DNA of 64,000 nucleotides from Plotosus lineatus (GCA_024760905.1 CM045733.1:19119501-19183500), one strand, 5' to 3'. Numbered from the stretch's first letter, positions 1-13,652 are shown. Notes: a model not told the origin generated them from the letters alone. Made by a program: numbers and translations.

Positions 1-1076
1 TGGTTCAGCCTAACCGGATTGGACGAAACAAACGTCAGTATCCTATAGACTCCTCCTCCTCCCCGCCTCCTCCTTCGACTTTTTCATGGGACGTGTCCTT
101 GTTTTTCTCAATCGAGGCAGGCAGGTTCCTGCGCGCGCTCCGAATACTGCCTGGAGTGGGCTGTGCGCACGAGAAAACATTTATTGCATCATATTGTTCA
201 TCTCTTCCATCAACATTGCACGATTTTCACGTGTAAAACGTTTTAGAAATACGATTAAAGCCAAGTTAAGCGGGGTTTACAATCTGAGCTTCGAACCGAA
301 ACACCGAAAGATGCAAGCGCATCCATGGGACAGCACACCGCGTCCAAGTTCAAGTTCAAAACAGCTTTACTAGTATAAGCGCGAGCACACGAGCATGACC
401 ACGCCTTCGGAATGTGGGGTCACGTCTGAGTATTAATAAAAAAAAATAAAAAAAAAAGTGATAGTACCACACCTCTGTTTATTCACCTACTGGTACCACT
501 TACACCTGAATTTCAAACATATTCAATACGCGCCAGGCTCACAGGTGTCCATACCTGAGAAATATTTTGGATACAGGTGAAATACTTCCTGGGACTATTT
601 TGCCCAATTTCTTGCCCCCATCCCATCGTGACCCATCCACACACTGTAAAACGTTTCTATGATTAAAAGTGAAGCATTGCTTTATTCCTTGAGGTTAATT
701 CTGTAAATCTCTGCTTAATTTGTTTGATCACGTGATTATACCCGGATGTATTTGATTAACCTGTATATAATGTAATATCAGATCCCCAAATCATTCTGGG
801 ATTAGTGTATTTGCTAAAAATGGTAAAAATATCATAAAAATTGAACATTTTTACACTGTATATTATTCTACTGGTTAGTGTGTATTAGTCATTATCCTTA
901 AAAATAAAAAAGTACATAGTTCGTTTGTTTAAAAAATACATTCTTATAGCCACAGAAAATGTTTTTTTTTATTAATCATCTCTTTTAAACAAGCAATACA
1001 AAAATCCACATCAAAATTTAATATAGGCTCAGTTTGCAACCTTGCACAATTTTTTTCAAATTTTGAAAAACTTGAC

Positions 1077-1107
<31 letters not shown>

Positions 1108-1510
1108 CACAAATGCCACTTTGGAATAGTCATGAACAACAAAAGCTTAACATAAATAAGTTAGTATAATTTCCTCAGTGTTTTTACAAAGCAATATACA
1201 CAGGAACACTTCAGAATTTTACACATGCAGTGTAACGTCTAGTTTGTTTTATTTATTTGTAGGTTTTTGTGGGGATAGTGGAGCCTCATGTTCAACATGA
1301 ATACCATGTGTAATGGCAAAAAGACTGAATATACAGACTACTTAAAAAAGTGTTTAAAATATAATCTTTTAAAAAAAATTCTACACAGTGATGTAAGAAA
1401 AAAGTGACGAGAAAATTTGCTGTGAATTTGTTTTCATTAATAATTTACTCAGTAGATTCTTTCATAAAATTTCAAAACATTCTGGGGAGGTTTAAAAATA
1501 ATAAAATAAA

Positions 1511-1542
<32 letters not shown>

Positions 1543-2571
1543 CAACCTAGTGGAATAACCCAGGGATATAATAATACTGTGAAACACTGTCAAAACCATA
1601 AAACCACACCCTAAAAAAAAAGGAATATCCCTGCCTGAACATGTTGCAACTTTGGCAGACTTTTAAAATAAACTTCACATAATTAAAGTACCATACACAC
1701 TTCCATGGCATCTCCAATAATGGAAAAAAATTTAATTGTCTACTGGTGTCTGAAATGGTTGGATACCTGGTTTTTTTTTTGTGTGTGTGTGTGTGTGATT
1801 TTTTTTTTTTTTTATGGGAGCTCTTTTAAATGGAGGACATGGGTCCCTTGTGATTATTTTGAAACTAATCCAACTTGTTTTATTCAATTTAACAAAACTT
1901 ATCCAATCTGGTGGAATTTGGGGTAGTTTTGAAAAATGCACAGCAATTCTCCAAGTCATTCATTCACACTATATGATTTTTTTTTTAATCATCATTGTGT
2001 TATACTTTAATATGCTACATATAATTATATACATAGGTAGTAAAAGACAAAAAGCAAAAAGGAAACACCATTCGCACGCTGCTACATTGTCTGCTTTTGA
2101 GGCAAATGTCTTTTGAGTGCCAAAACTTTAGTGTAAAATAAAAAATAAAAATAAATCAGTGCTTCTACTGCCTTGCACATCCTTTGAAAGGGAAATGCTC
2201 TTTTTTTTTACGTTTGCCGTCATCCCTGTTTACTTCATAAAGCTCTTTGATGGAGAAATGCAATCTTCATCTCTCTGCAGAAAACAAAAGAGCCAATTAG
2301 CTTCAAAACAGCATCAACTTAAATAAATAAAGAGATAAGACAACTTCCCACCACATCCACATCTGTATGCACTGACCAGTTTCACTTTTTTTTTTTGCAT
2401 TCATATAAAAAATAAAAAATAAAATATACATAAATACAATGACACAACTTTGCAACTCATAAGCCTTTGTAGCAATTGTAATAATAATAATAAAAAAAAC
2501 TATTATTGTACCAGGTAAATATGAGACAATCAATGTATGTATGGATACATGTGTAGTGTTTCCCTCCCTCC

Positions 2572-2602
<31 letters not shown>

Positions 2603-2828
2603 ACCAGTGTGCCGATGACGTGTTACTACACTGTACTACTGCAGTCTAAAGGCGTTTGTTTACAACACCAAAGTCCCCTTTTGCAATGTAACACAGACTT
2701 CCTGCAAAAAAATTCGCACGTGCACAACATTTCTACAACTTTCACGCAACTATGCAAGTCGCGAGTGATTTTGAAATAAATCGTTTTTCAGGATAATGCA
2801 AACCTACCTTTGTATGCAGGTGCTGATT
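1..2828. other. AT-rich stretch, no coding exon recognised
   Basis: No open frame here resembles a known protein. The stretch is AT-rich, with A-runs near 1078-1105 and 1516-1542 and a short (AC)n tract near 2577-2604. Because cdkn1b ends at 2829 on the minus strand, the right part is probably its 3'UTR. Minus-strand AATAAA hexamers (read as TTTATT on plus) occur near 1247 and 1877 and are candidate poly(A) signals. The first 420 bases are more GC-rich than the rest, but I cannot assign them. Confidence 0.5.
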
Positions 2829-3709
2829 TTACGTGCTGGGGTCTGATTTTGTGGGTGTCTGCTCAGCTCTGTCTTGACTGCTGCAGTCTTCCTCGCCATG
2901 GTGGAGTCTTTTCCTCTGCCGTGTAGAATCTGGGTTTGAAAGGGAAGACGCGGTTAGACATGTGCGCCATCTCGGTGTGTCTCAAAACAACCCGACTTCC
3001 TAGTGCTCCTGGACGGAAATATAACGGTAACAGAACGATTACAGGAAATAGACCCAAAAAAAAAAAAAAAAAAAAAGAAAAGAAAAAGAAAGAAAGAAAA
3101 GAAAAAAAGGCTGCAGTGAAAAAAAATAATCTCTCCCGCAGGTTTTTTTTTTTTTTTTGCACGTGAATGCAAACGACCAAAGGGCTGCGCGAGGCTCGAA
3201 ACGTCAAAACAACCTCGCCAGATGTTTCTACGAGATCGCGTGCGCTGTAACGTCACAATGTCACGAACCTGGTGAGAATAAGGATGGGTTAGAATTAGAA
3301 AAGCCAAGCCCTCGTGGTGCACGGTGCTGTATTTACCCGCGTCCTCCACCGAAGATCTCTTCTTCGGTGCGCTCTGCGGTTTTTGGCAGTCCGTTTGACT
3401 CCCGTTCAGATCCACCCGTTTAGCGGCACGCGGCGGCCTGCTGTAGATCTCGGGCGCGTCACTGGCGTCCACCAGCTCCCACTCGTATCTCCCCGACTCG
3501 AGCGGCGTGTCCTTGGTAAAGTCGAAGTTGTACTTCTCCCTGTACGCTTTTTCCGACTCCTGCAGCTCGTTCAGACACGCCTGTCTCACTTCCTCCGGGT
3601 CCGGTGAACCGAACAGGTTCCTACACACCGAAGGCTTGGTGTGTCCCTCCGGTCTCGCGTCCACGCGCTCCAGCGGCGGACTTCCATTAGAAAGACGCAC
3701 GTCCGACAT
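2829..3709 (-). CDS. cdkn1b: Cyclin-dependent kinase inhibitor 1B (p27Kip1)
   Basis: Two coding exons, 3337..3709 and 2829..2929, join through a GT/AG intron to give 157 codons plus stop (474 nt). The family binds and inhibits cyclin/CDK complexes in the nucleus and restrains G1/S progression. The N-terminal CDI domain is clear: the cyclin-docking RNLFG is at residues 30-34, NFDF at 61-64, YEWE at 75-78, and the segment that enters the CDK cleft, PEIYSRPPR, at 86-94. Exon 2 holds a basic RQRKR stretch (128-132, probable nuclear signal) and EQTP (147-150), matching the Thr187 phospho-degron of human p27. The start is the first Met of the family-typical MSDVRLSNGSP. The protein is shorter than human p27 (198 aa), mostly in the linker. 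The Phe-Tyr-Tyr of human p27 (87-89) reads Ile-Tyr-Ser. Whether this is cdkn1ba or cdkn1bb cannot be told from the window. Confidence 0.93.
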
Positions 3710-4184
3710 TTTGCCACATTAAATTCGGGGACCAAAAAAAAAAAAAAAAAAAAAAAAAGCAACCCAAACAAACAAACAAACAAATAAACAAACAAAGTAT
3801 CTTGCTGCTTCTGCTGAAGATTATAAGACCAAATAATCAGATCAACACGGAATTATTCCCGTAATAAACACCGAGAAGACGTGTATTGCACGGGAGCAGT
3901 CATACCAAAAAAAAAAAAAAAAAAAAAAACAAACACAAAAAGCAAAAGAAAACCCCCGAGGAAGAAGAAAAAAAAAATCAAACAAAACAACAACCCCAAT
4001 GCAGTCAGTATGGCAGGAGAGTAACAAGTTATCAGTTGAACGTGTGCAGCTCTGGAGAAGTCACTCCCGTCTACTCCCGTCTCGTAGTAATTCCTAAAGA
4101 AAAAAAAACAGCAAGTCATCCGCGCGACCAATATGGCGATTGCAAGTAAAAGCAACTGAGAGGGATACAGCTAATGGCGAGGGC

Positions 4185-4212
4185 TATTTAAACACAGGAG
4201 CGCGCTGATTGG
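4185..4212 (-). promoter_or_regulatory. cdkn1b: Putative cdkn1b core promoter (CCAAT + TATA-like)
   Basis: On the minus strand a CCAAT box (4208-4212) is followed about 16 bases later by a TATA-like TTTAAATA (4185-4192). Transcription would then start near 4155-4160, giving a 5'UTR of roughly 450 nt before the ATG at 3709. That is similar in scale to the long p27 leader in mammals. The surrounding 4.1-4.4 kb is relatively GC/CpG-rich compared with its flanks. The assignment rests only on motifs and position. Confidence 0.4.
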
Positions 4213-4451
4213 CTGAACAGTGCGGCACCGCCCATCGCTCAGAGAGAAAGAGATGAACTCGGAGGGAAACGAGTTGCAAGCGCACACTCGACTTTTATCC
4301 GCCTCGATCTTTTATCGCCGTGAAAAACGACGTGAGAATCGCACGGACACTGTGTCAAAGTGCCACGCAGGCCAGATGAGCACTGCCTGCACAATGCACG
4401 CACGCTGGACATGTCCTCACAGCTAATGCTCTGAATGTAAATATACATGGA

Positions 4452-6713
<2,262 letters not shown>

Positions 6714-6742
<29 letters not shown>

Positions 6743-6843
6743 CACACACACATACATATACAAACATATACAGTATACATTTTACATATACACATAATTT
6801 ACACAGAACTGTGTATATATATAATAGAGTCTGTATAGTGTGT

Positions 6844-6908
<65 letters not shown>

Positions 6909-6999
6909 CATTATACTAATATTACTTATATATATATATATATATATACACACACATACATACACACACACATATATATACACACACACATACACATAT

Positions 7000-7040
<41 letters not shown>

Positions 7041-7110
7041 CATATATACATACACATATACATACACATATATATATATACATATATACACATATACATA
7101 TATATATATT
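6714..7110. repeat. Compound (TA)n/(CA)n microsatellite
   Basis: This is a nearly continuous alternating purine-pyrimidine stretch. It has (TA)n near 6714-6735 and 6849-6904, then interleaved TATA and CACA blocks to about 7110. All long frames in it are low-complexity and non-coding. Confidence 0.9.
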
Positions 7111-7577
7111 CACTAGTATATATTACAGTTCTGTGCAAATGTTTTAGGCACATACAAAGGAATGGTGCAGAACAAAGATGCCTTATATTTACATATAAAT
7201 AATGAAAACGATCTAAAGATCTCTACATAAGAATACTATAAAGTACAGTAAACAGTAATACATGAAACTAATTCAGTATCTGGTGTGTTAACTTGTTTAA
7301 AATAAAATAGCATCAGGTCCATTTTATGCAGTTTTACAAGTACAGTATCTACCAGGTTTCTTGCAGAACCAGCCATAGTTCTCCGGGAATGTTGACTGTC
7401 AAACATGATTATTTATTTTCAAGTCGCAGTAACTTTCATTATATTTTCATCTGAAAAGCAGTCTCTTCTACTGAATATGATGCTTTTTTTATTTACACAC
7501 TGTACTAACATTTTTTATATAATTTTGTGCTGGAAAATTAATGTTTGGAAATCTAAAGTGCTTTTTCTACTAAATTA

Positions 7578-8070
7578 CTATTGGTCTAGTGGTGGTCTAG
7601 TGGTATAGGGCGCAGGATCGCTGATCCTAAGGTTCGGGGTTCGAGTCCCACTCTCCACAAAGGTAGCCACTGTACCCCAGTGCAGCTAACTGGGTTATCA
7701 AAGGCCGGCCATGTCTCTCACTGTCTATGGTGTGAGGCATGTAAAAGAAGCATTGCTGACTTTCGACAAGAGTAGCTGCAAAGCCGTCAGCGTGTTTCTA
7801 ATTGGGAGTTGGAGTCCCCTGTGACAGTTCGTTCACAGTAATGTTCTGGCAACTCCTGCAGCGGCACTGGAACCGTCGTATCGGCACTTACCCTTCCATT
7901 GGATCCTTCTGGTGGCGCCGAGAGAGGGGACTTGCTGCTTGGGTAACAGCCTGTCCTCCATACTTCCTACCCCGGCTCAGCACACTGGAGAGTATCACCA
8001 GCCGGGATACCAGCCAGAGCGCAGCCATAGTCCTTTCAGACTGACGGAGACCTACCCTACCTACCTACGA
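7578..8070 (+). mobile_element. tRNA-derived SINE (family 1) with an unusual 3' tail
   Basis: The head carries pol III-type boxes: an A-box-like TGGTCTAGTGG near 7587 and a B-box GGTTCGAGTCC near 7638. A body follows with the phrase family GTGCAGCTAACTGGGTTATC, then TCTCACTGTCTATGGTG, ending in GTCAGCGTGTTTCT near 7799. From there the tail (about 7800-8060, ending in CCTACCTACCTA) differs from the tails of every other family 1 copy in the window. A plus-strand LINE-like tail fragment (AATAGGATTAAGCG) lies further on, near 8180-8285. Confidence 0.75.
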
Positions 8071-8966
8071 TATATAAATAAAATAAAAATCTAACGCAAA
8101 AGTTTATACTAAAAACATAGGGTGCCCAATACTGTTGCACAGAAGTGTATATAATTCTACGATTACTAAAAAGATAGAGTTCAGGGTGTAACCTGCTTTC
8201 ACCCATTTTCTGTTGAGAGGCTGAGATAGGCTCCAGCCTCCCGATAACTCTAATAGGATTAAGCGGGTCAATAAATGTGTGAATGCAAAATTGGTTGCCA
8301 TGGAAACAAAAATTGAAACTGCAGAAATCCCAAAATATCAGAAGGCCCAACTATCAAAAAAATAACTGTCAAGTTTGATAAAGAAATCCGAAATGGTTTT
8401 CAAGTTATGGCCCGGAAACCACAGCAGCCATATTCTTACATGGAAAATTGGTTGCTATGGAGACATGAAGAGAGCATGAATTGCAAATCTCCCAAAATAT
8501 CAAAAGGCACAAATACACTGCCTAGTAGAAATAACTGCCAAGTTAGATGAGGAAATCTCAAACGGTCTCCAAGTTATGTGACCAAGTAGAAATAATTACA
8601 GACAGACAGTGATCTACCACATTATATGCTGAGAGGGTGACGGAAATCCACCACGAATGACTAAAGATTAAACCACAATACAGCCGTGCTTTGGTTTTGT
8701 TTGTCCAACTAACTTCTCTCCATATCTGTACACTCTGCTCAAACAGGTCAGCTTCCAAAGCCTTTTTTTTTTTTTTTTTTTTTAATTTTCCTCTTTAAGA
8801 GAGCCAACATTGTACATAACTCTCAAGACACAACCAAACTGTACATCAAACGGAACAAAACACCCAATGTTTTAATCACAATTTCTTATGTCAAATTTGA
8901 GCAAGGGTTTTAAAGAAAAGTCTCTTAGTAATGGCAGACTAGTCCTTTCGAGCATTCTTGGCTGTA
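8071..8966. other. Intergenic DNA with a SINE/LINE tail remnant
   Basis: This holds a degenerate plus-strand copy of the GGCTCCAGCCTCC...AGGATTAAGCG tail (about 8180-8285) and a T-run at 8763-8783. Two similar blocks at about 8285-8400 and 8430-8580 (both with GGTTGC/TATGGAGAC-like and CAAGTTATG-like phrases) suggest a local duplication. No gene is seen. Confidence 0.4.
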
Positions 8967-9386
8967 CAGGGATCCCTCAGTTTCCGCGGTTAATGGAGAC
9001 CAAGACCACCACCCCCACGTGACCGCCAATTTTCCGACGTAGGATTGGAAACCCCCACCGCGTGACTGACATATACATACAGGTATATAATATCAATACA
9101 GTAAATACATATTCAAAACTATAAATGCTTATAACAACAATTAAACATTCAAAAATAATGCATAAGATGTAAATAAAATATAAATACACACACATACAGA
9201 CACATGCGCACACACTCAGATGCACACCTCACATAAAAATGTAAGTAGTTTTTTGTTTTTGTTTGGGGATTTTTTTTTTTTTGTATAGTTGGCCTTGTTT
9301 TGCACCCTTTTCGATGAATATTTTTGAAGAACCCGCGATGCACTGAAGCCGCAGAAACTGAAGCACGACGTAGCGAGGGATCACTG
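8967..9386 (+). mobile_element. TA-flanked MITE (CAGGGATCCCTC family), copy 1
   Basis: The ends are inverted: CAGGGATCCCTCAG at 8967, and GAGGGATCACTG ending at 9386. The element is flanked by TA on both sides (8965-8966 and 9387-9388), as expected for a Tc1/mariner-superfamily (pogo/Tigger-like) non-autonomous element. It is 420 bp. Its interior carries the conserved phrases AATGCTTATAA and GCACTGAAGCCGCAGAAACTG, seen in five other copies in this window. No transposase is encoded. Confidence 0.8.
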
Positions 9387-9755
9387 TATATTGTTAGACT
9401 CCAGGTTTCTTGCAGGGTAAAGACTCTATTTTATTTCCTGTTCATCCAAACATACACCAGAGGATCTGAATTTCAGGTGTGTTCTAGACATTGTTCAAAA
9501 ATATAGTCTGAGGCAGCCTCAGTTGAAATCCCAGACAAATGACGGGTACAATTCCTGAAGTTCTTGAATTCCATCAGATGCTGGAATTCCCAAAAAGGAT
9601 GCTCCACTTTCACAGGACAGTAATCTAGCATCACTAAATCAGTTTTTAACACTACTTGCAAAAATCAACCAGAGGTTTGTTGTTGTTGTTGCATTGTCTA
9701 TAAAATATCCAAACTGTGCACCATCTGGAGTCTATTTAAGCATGTCCACTTGACA

Positions 9756-12700
9756 TCAACTTCTCTGAGCTGTAGTTTTCTTATCTATTTCTGTTTGTAT
9801 CTGCTCCGGAAACTGCTCTAAATGTTCCTTCACACAGTGTAAGCAGAAGCGTTTGGTATAGAAGATGCTGCAGTCCTGAACAAAGCAAACAAATATACAA
9901 AAACATCAAGGTTTGTCCTAAATAATATCTAATAATGAGATGAGATCATTTCTTTTTCTGAGATTTTTTTTTACAATGCAGAATTAATCTAGCACCCTAT
10001 TCAGTATGTACTAGGTAACCATGGCAATGAAAGAGGCTACTTAAAGCATACCGTGCCAACACATACAGTCTTCTTACACAAACTGCACTTGGAGCCCAAT
10101 ATTAGGAATTTGTTCTTGTCAGGAGTGAAGGGATCAGACATACCATAGCAATCTTCCAAAAGCCTGAAGAAAAAGGGGTGAAGAGAAGCATAACAATGGC
10201 ATAAGTATGTACAGAGAACTGTTTGTTTATTTACTTGGGACAGTTACTTTGCAGTCACATGTGCTATCCATTACTATTAGCTGCTGTTTGCCTGTATAAA
10301 AATCAATGATTACATAATGTCTGTTGTGGTTTGCCATAGGACTGTAAAAATGTGGTACAGCCACTTTAACACAATTTATGCAGGGTCAATTATAAGCTAC
10401 AATACTATAACTGTACACTATTTACAAGCGTCTTCAACAATGTAGGGCAGTCTTTTAAGAGATTTTTTTAACATACCGTATTCGACGTAATAAGTGCCTA
10501 GGGCCCTTAAAAAATTGGAGTGGGTGGGCGCTTATTAAAATGTTACCAACGGAGTGGACGGGTAAGTGCGTATTACCATCGAGGTGGAAAACATGAATAG
10601 TAACAGAACAATGAAAGGGTTTTACTGGTATTTGTATTATTCATTTTGTGGTATCAACCAAACTACTTACATCTTCTTCTTTCTTCTTTTCCTTTCGGCT
10701 GTTCCCTTCAGGGGTCGCCACAGCAAATGATCTGCCTCCATCTCTCCCTATCCTCTGCATCATCTACTCTTACTCCAATGACCTTCATGTCCGCCTTCAC
10801 CGCATCCATAAATCTTCTCTTTGGTCTTCCTCTGGGCCTTTTGCCTGGTAGTTCCAACCTCAGCATCCTACGACCAATATACTCACTATCCCTCCTCTGT
10901 ACATGTCCAAACCATCTCAATCTAGCCTCTCTGACTTTGTCTCCAAAACATCTAACATGTGCTGTCCCTCTGATGTACTCGTTTCTGATCCTATCCATCC
11001 TCGTTACTCCCAAAGAGAACCTCAACATTTTCGTCTCTGCTACCTCCAACTCTGACTCCTGTCTTTTCCCCAGGGCCACTGTCTCTAAACCATACAACAT
11101 TGCTGGCCTCATCACCGTCTTGTACACTTTTCCCTTCATTCTTGCCGATACTCTCCTATCACACATCACACCGGACACTTTTCTCCATCCATTCCAACCT
11201 GCCTGCACGCGCTTCTTCACCTCTTAACCAAACTACTTACATGAAAGCTGAAAATAAACAGAAAACAGCATAAATTTAAAAAAGACCGCTTACTTTTCCC
11301 TCCCAGCACATGGCATGTTGAACCAATCAACACGAACATAAACAAAAGCACATGGCCAGGAACATCAGTGAGCAGGAGAATCTGGTGAAAATACTCGTCA
11401 TCACTTTTTGATAGATCCATATATGGCTCATCACTCCATTCATTCAGATAGTCCCATCTCATAGTTTTGCTGTAGCAGTTTCTAATGGTTCATCTCTAGT
11501 TGGGCATTTACCAAGAGAACACAGCAAAATATTTTCCTGTTTTTTAAAAGCACAGAGGAACAATCAAATGTGTTGTTACTGATGAATATTACAGACATTC
11601 CCCAGTGGCAGGGGGGTCTTGAAATATCATGTAAACTCAATTTTACAGGCAGTGAACGCCTAATTTTATGGTTACAAAGACTGGTCGAATGAAATTGGTA
11701 AATTTGATCTACGATTTTCTCCCAGTACACATGGGCAGTTATTAGACTTAAGCTCAAAAACACTGGGGAGGGAGGGGCTTATTGGAGCAGGGTGCTTATT
11801 ACATCGAATAAGGTATTGTTAAACTGTAGAATTTCCGTGTTGTGGGTTTTACTGGAGTGCTGGACCTTCTGATTGGTTACACCCCAACCCCAAAGCAGTG
11901 TCTTACACTTTTCTCCATCCATTCCAACCTGCCTGCACACGCTTATTCACCTCTTTTCCACACTCTCAATTGCTCTGGACAGTCCATGCATGGGTGTATG
12001 ATTTTTTAAGTCTTAAATGGTTGAGGGCAGCACAGTGACAGAATAATTATCACATCTGCCTCACAACCAAAAGATCCCAGGTTCAAGTCCCTAACATTTC
12101 TGTGTGGAGTTTGAATGCTCTCCTTGTGCTTGTGTGGGTTTCCTCCAGATACTCTGATTTCCTCCCACAGTCCAAAAACATGCACATCAGCTGTTCCAAA
12201 TTGCCCTTAGGTCAGTGCTTCTCAATTATTTTCTGTGGTGCCCACCCTAGGAAGAAAAAAAAAAATTACCCCCCCCCCCTGCGAACAACTATAAATAGTG
12301 TTATTTGTCTATAAAATTGTTATTAGTACACCTCTGCATAACATTGTACCTATATTAACATTAAAAACAAACAAGAAAGAAATATAGTTCGAATTACAAT
12401 AAAAAACTTCATTAACATTGTTTTTAATCTGTAATTGAAAATATTTAAAGTGCACCATGTGCCTTGAAATAAAAAAAAAATATACATCCTTATTTAAACT
12501 CATTCAACTTATTTATGTCGGTCTTAATATCTCCATCTCTCTCCACCTTTCTCTTCTTTCCTGTTAGAAAATTTTCTATGTTGTTTCTTGAGGGGTTGTT
12601 CACTGCGCTTCATGTCGTTTGCTCGTGCGAAAAAACGCTACATAATAGCGCAACAATGAGAGCACCACTGCCAACTACTGGAGTGGAGGTGCAATTACAC

Positions 12701-13399
12701 TTAATTCTCGTACACTATTCAGGAAACGCATGTTCCCCAGGGTCATACGCTCTTCCCTATGCACCCCCACCCAATCAAACCGCGCCAGTATTTGAGAAGC
12801 ACTGCGTTAGGCGCAAGTGTGAATGCAAATACTGTAGTTGTGTGTTGGCCCAACAGTGTGGGCCCCATCCAGGGTGTGCTCACCTTTGCTCAGTGTTAGC
12901 GGAGATTCTAATAAGAATAAAGAGTCCAGCCAATGAGTGAGTGACTGACGCAGGAAATGGTTCAACTGAGAGGTAAATTACACAAACTTTTTTTAATCAA
13001 ATAAAGGAAAAGTATATTGTTTAATGTTTGATCATACAAATTATCTTTTAAAAAATACAACAACTCAGAATAGTAAGTAATTGTTCCATTAAAACATTTA
13101 CACAATGCTGTATTTAGGTTTTGCATTAATCTATTTAATTAATCTTTCACAATGTTATGGATCTTGAGTCACGTGTCAGCGGGCCAACTGATTTAACATG
13201 AGTTTGTTTGATTCATTTATTTAACATTCTGAAAAAGACTAGGGACACTGAGAAGACTATGAAATGTTATAATTTAACATGATACTTACTCGATGTTTCT
13301 GGTATTTGGAGGTTTTCTGCCGTAGAAAGTATACTGAACGGATAACTCGCACAGTTCACATGTAAAGGTTCCTGTCTTTGCCGCCTCAGTGGCGTCCAT
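9756..13399 (-). CDS. cdpf1: Cysteine-rich DPF motif domain-containing protein 1
   Basis: Three coding exons, 13290..13399, 10052..10163 and 9756..9875, give 342 nt (113 aa plus stop), all with consensus GT/AG borders. The family is a small Cys-rich protein of unknown biochemical function. Exon 1 has an FTCELCEL CxxC knuckle and the KPPNT phrase. Exon 2 has the name-giving DPF tripeptide (SDPFTPD) and CSLC. Exon 3 has FYTKRFCLHCV with another CxxC, so the paired cysteines suggest zinc binding. The ATG at 13397..13399 is the only Met before the conserved core. A splice acceptor just upstream (near 13439) suggests a non-coding 5' exon. A minus-strand AATAAA at 9430..9435 is a plausible poly(A) signal. 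The 3.1-kb second intron is filled with transposons. Confidence 0.9.
10474..11815. mobile_element. Unclassified TIR DNA transposon in cdpf1 intron
   Basis: The ends are inverted copies of about 24 bases: TACCGTATTCGACGTAATAAG begins near 10474, and the reverse complement of TTATTACATCGAATAAGGTA ends at 11815. The interior has no recognised transposase. The element is interrupted by a younger RTE LINE fragment (10673-11225). The flanks (TAACA / TGTTA) extend the inverted symmetry, so the target duplication is unclear. It is probably a non-autonomous DNA transposon. Confidence 0.6.
10673..11225 (-). mobile_element. 5'-truncated RTE-type LINE fragment with 17-bp TSD
   Basis: The minus strand encodes 170 residues of the RTE C-terminus (KKRVQAGWNGW..., MLYGLETVALGKRQ..., RWFGHVQRRDSEYIG...) ending in CGDP-stop, followed by a GAAAAGAAGAAG-type simple 3' end. 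A perfect 17-bp target duplication, AACCAAACTACTTACAT, flanks it at 10656-10672 and 11226-11242. It is a clean 5'-truncated retrotransposition event inside the older TIR element. The frame is open over its length, so the insertion looks fairly young. Confidence 0.88.
11904..11979 (-). mobile_element. Short RTE LINE fragment
   Basis: About 75 bases match the RTE segment encoding the KEVKKRVQAGW region (compare 52491-52560). It has no tail of its own and appears to be a fragment. Confidence 0.6.
12018..12870 (+). mobile_element. SINE (family 2) split by a hAT MITE
   Basis: The head (GGCAGCACAGTGAC..., B-box-like GGTTCAAGTCC near 12082) and body (TTTCTGTGTGGAGTTTG, TTTCCTCC, CTCCCACAGTCCAAAA) belong to the second tRNA-derived SINE family in the window. 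After GCCCTTAGGT the element is broken by a 592-bp hAT insertion. It resumes at about 12813 with GCAAGTGTGAATG and a degenerate tail. Confidence 0.7.
12213..12804. mobile_element. Non-autonomous hAT transposon
   Basis: The terminal inverted repeats CAGTGCTTCTCAA (12213) and TTGAGAAGCACTG (ending 12804) are flanked by a diverged 8-bp target duplication, CCTTAGGT / CGTTAGGC (6 of 8 identical). The length is 592 bp and no transposase is seen. It sits inside a SINE, so it is the younger insertion. A fragment of a related element lies at about 24716-24900. Confidence 0.75.
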
Positions 13400-13652
13400 G
13401 TTTGTGACGGTGTGAGTGCGCTTCTGACCCTTGCTGAGGAAAAAAAGCAAATGGGCGTAAACGTTTAAAATCAGAAACTGTAGTTTGGGCTCATTTAGTT
13501 GTTAGAGCAGCAGATGAATGTTTTCGGTATTATTTCTCCCTCCATTATATTACGTGATTGTTATTAATGAGCGTTTCATGAAAGCGTACAAGGACTTTTG
13601 TGTTGAAAATTTTTAAACCGGATGCTGGAACGAGTTCCGGTTTCACAGAGTT
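13400..13652. promoter_or_regulatory. Shared bidirectional promoter region cdpf1/cbll1
   Basis: The start codons of cdpf1 (13399, minus) and cbll1 (13653, plus) are only 253 bp apart and diverge. Two ETS-like cores are visible, ACCGGAT near 13617-13623 and TTCCGG near 13635-13640, close to the cbll1 ATG. No TATA box is obvious, which fits a housekeeping-type head-to-head promoter. The actual start sites are inferred. Confidence 0.5.

Noticed and set aside
86..373. A 95-codon plus-strand frame at the window start
   Set aside because: No family resemblance, no splice or promoter context, and unremarkable composition.
2954..3709. A 251-codon minus-strand frame as the full p27 protein
   Set aside because: After residue 124 the frame reads into an intron. 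A GT donor at 3336-3335 and an acceptor before 2929 give a family-like C-terminus (EQTP) and a frame that closes.
10646..11227. A 193-codon plus-strand frame
   Set aside because: It is the antisense shadow of the RTE C-terminal frame on the minus strand; the same applies at 52102-52680.
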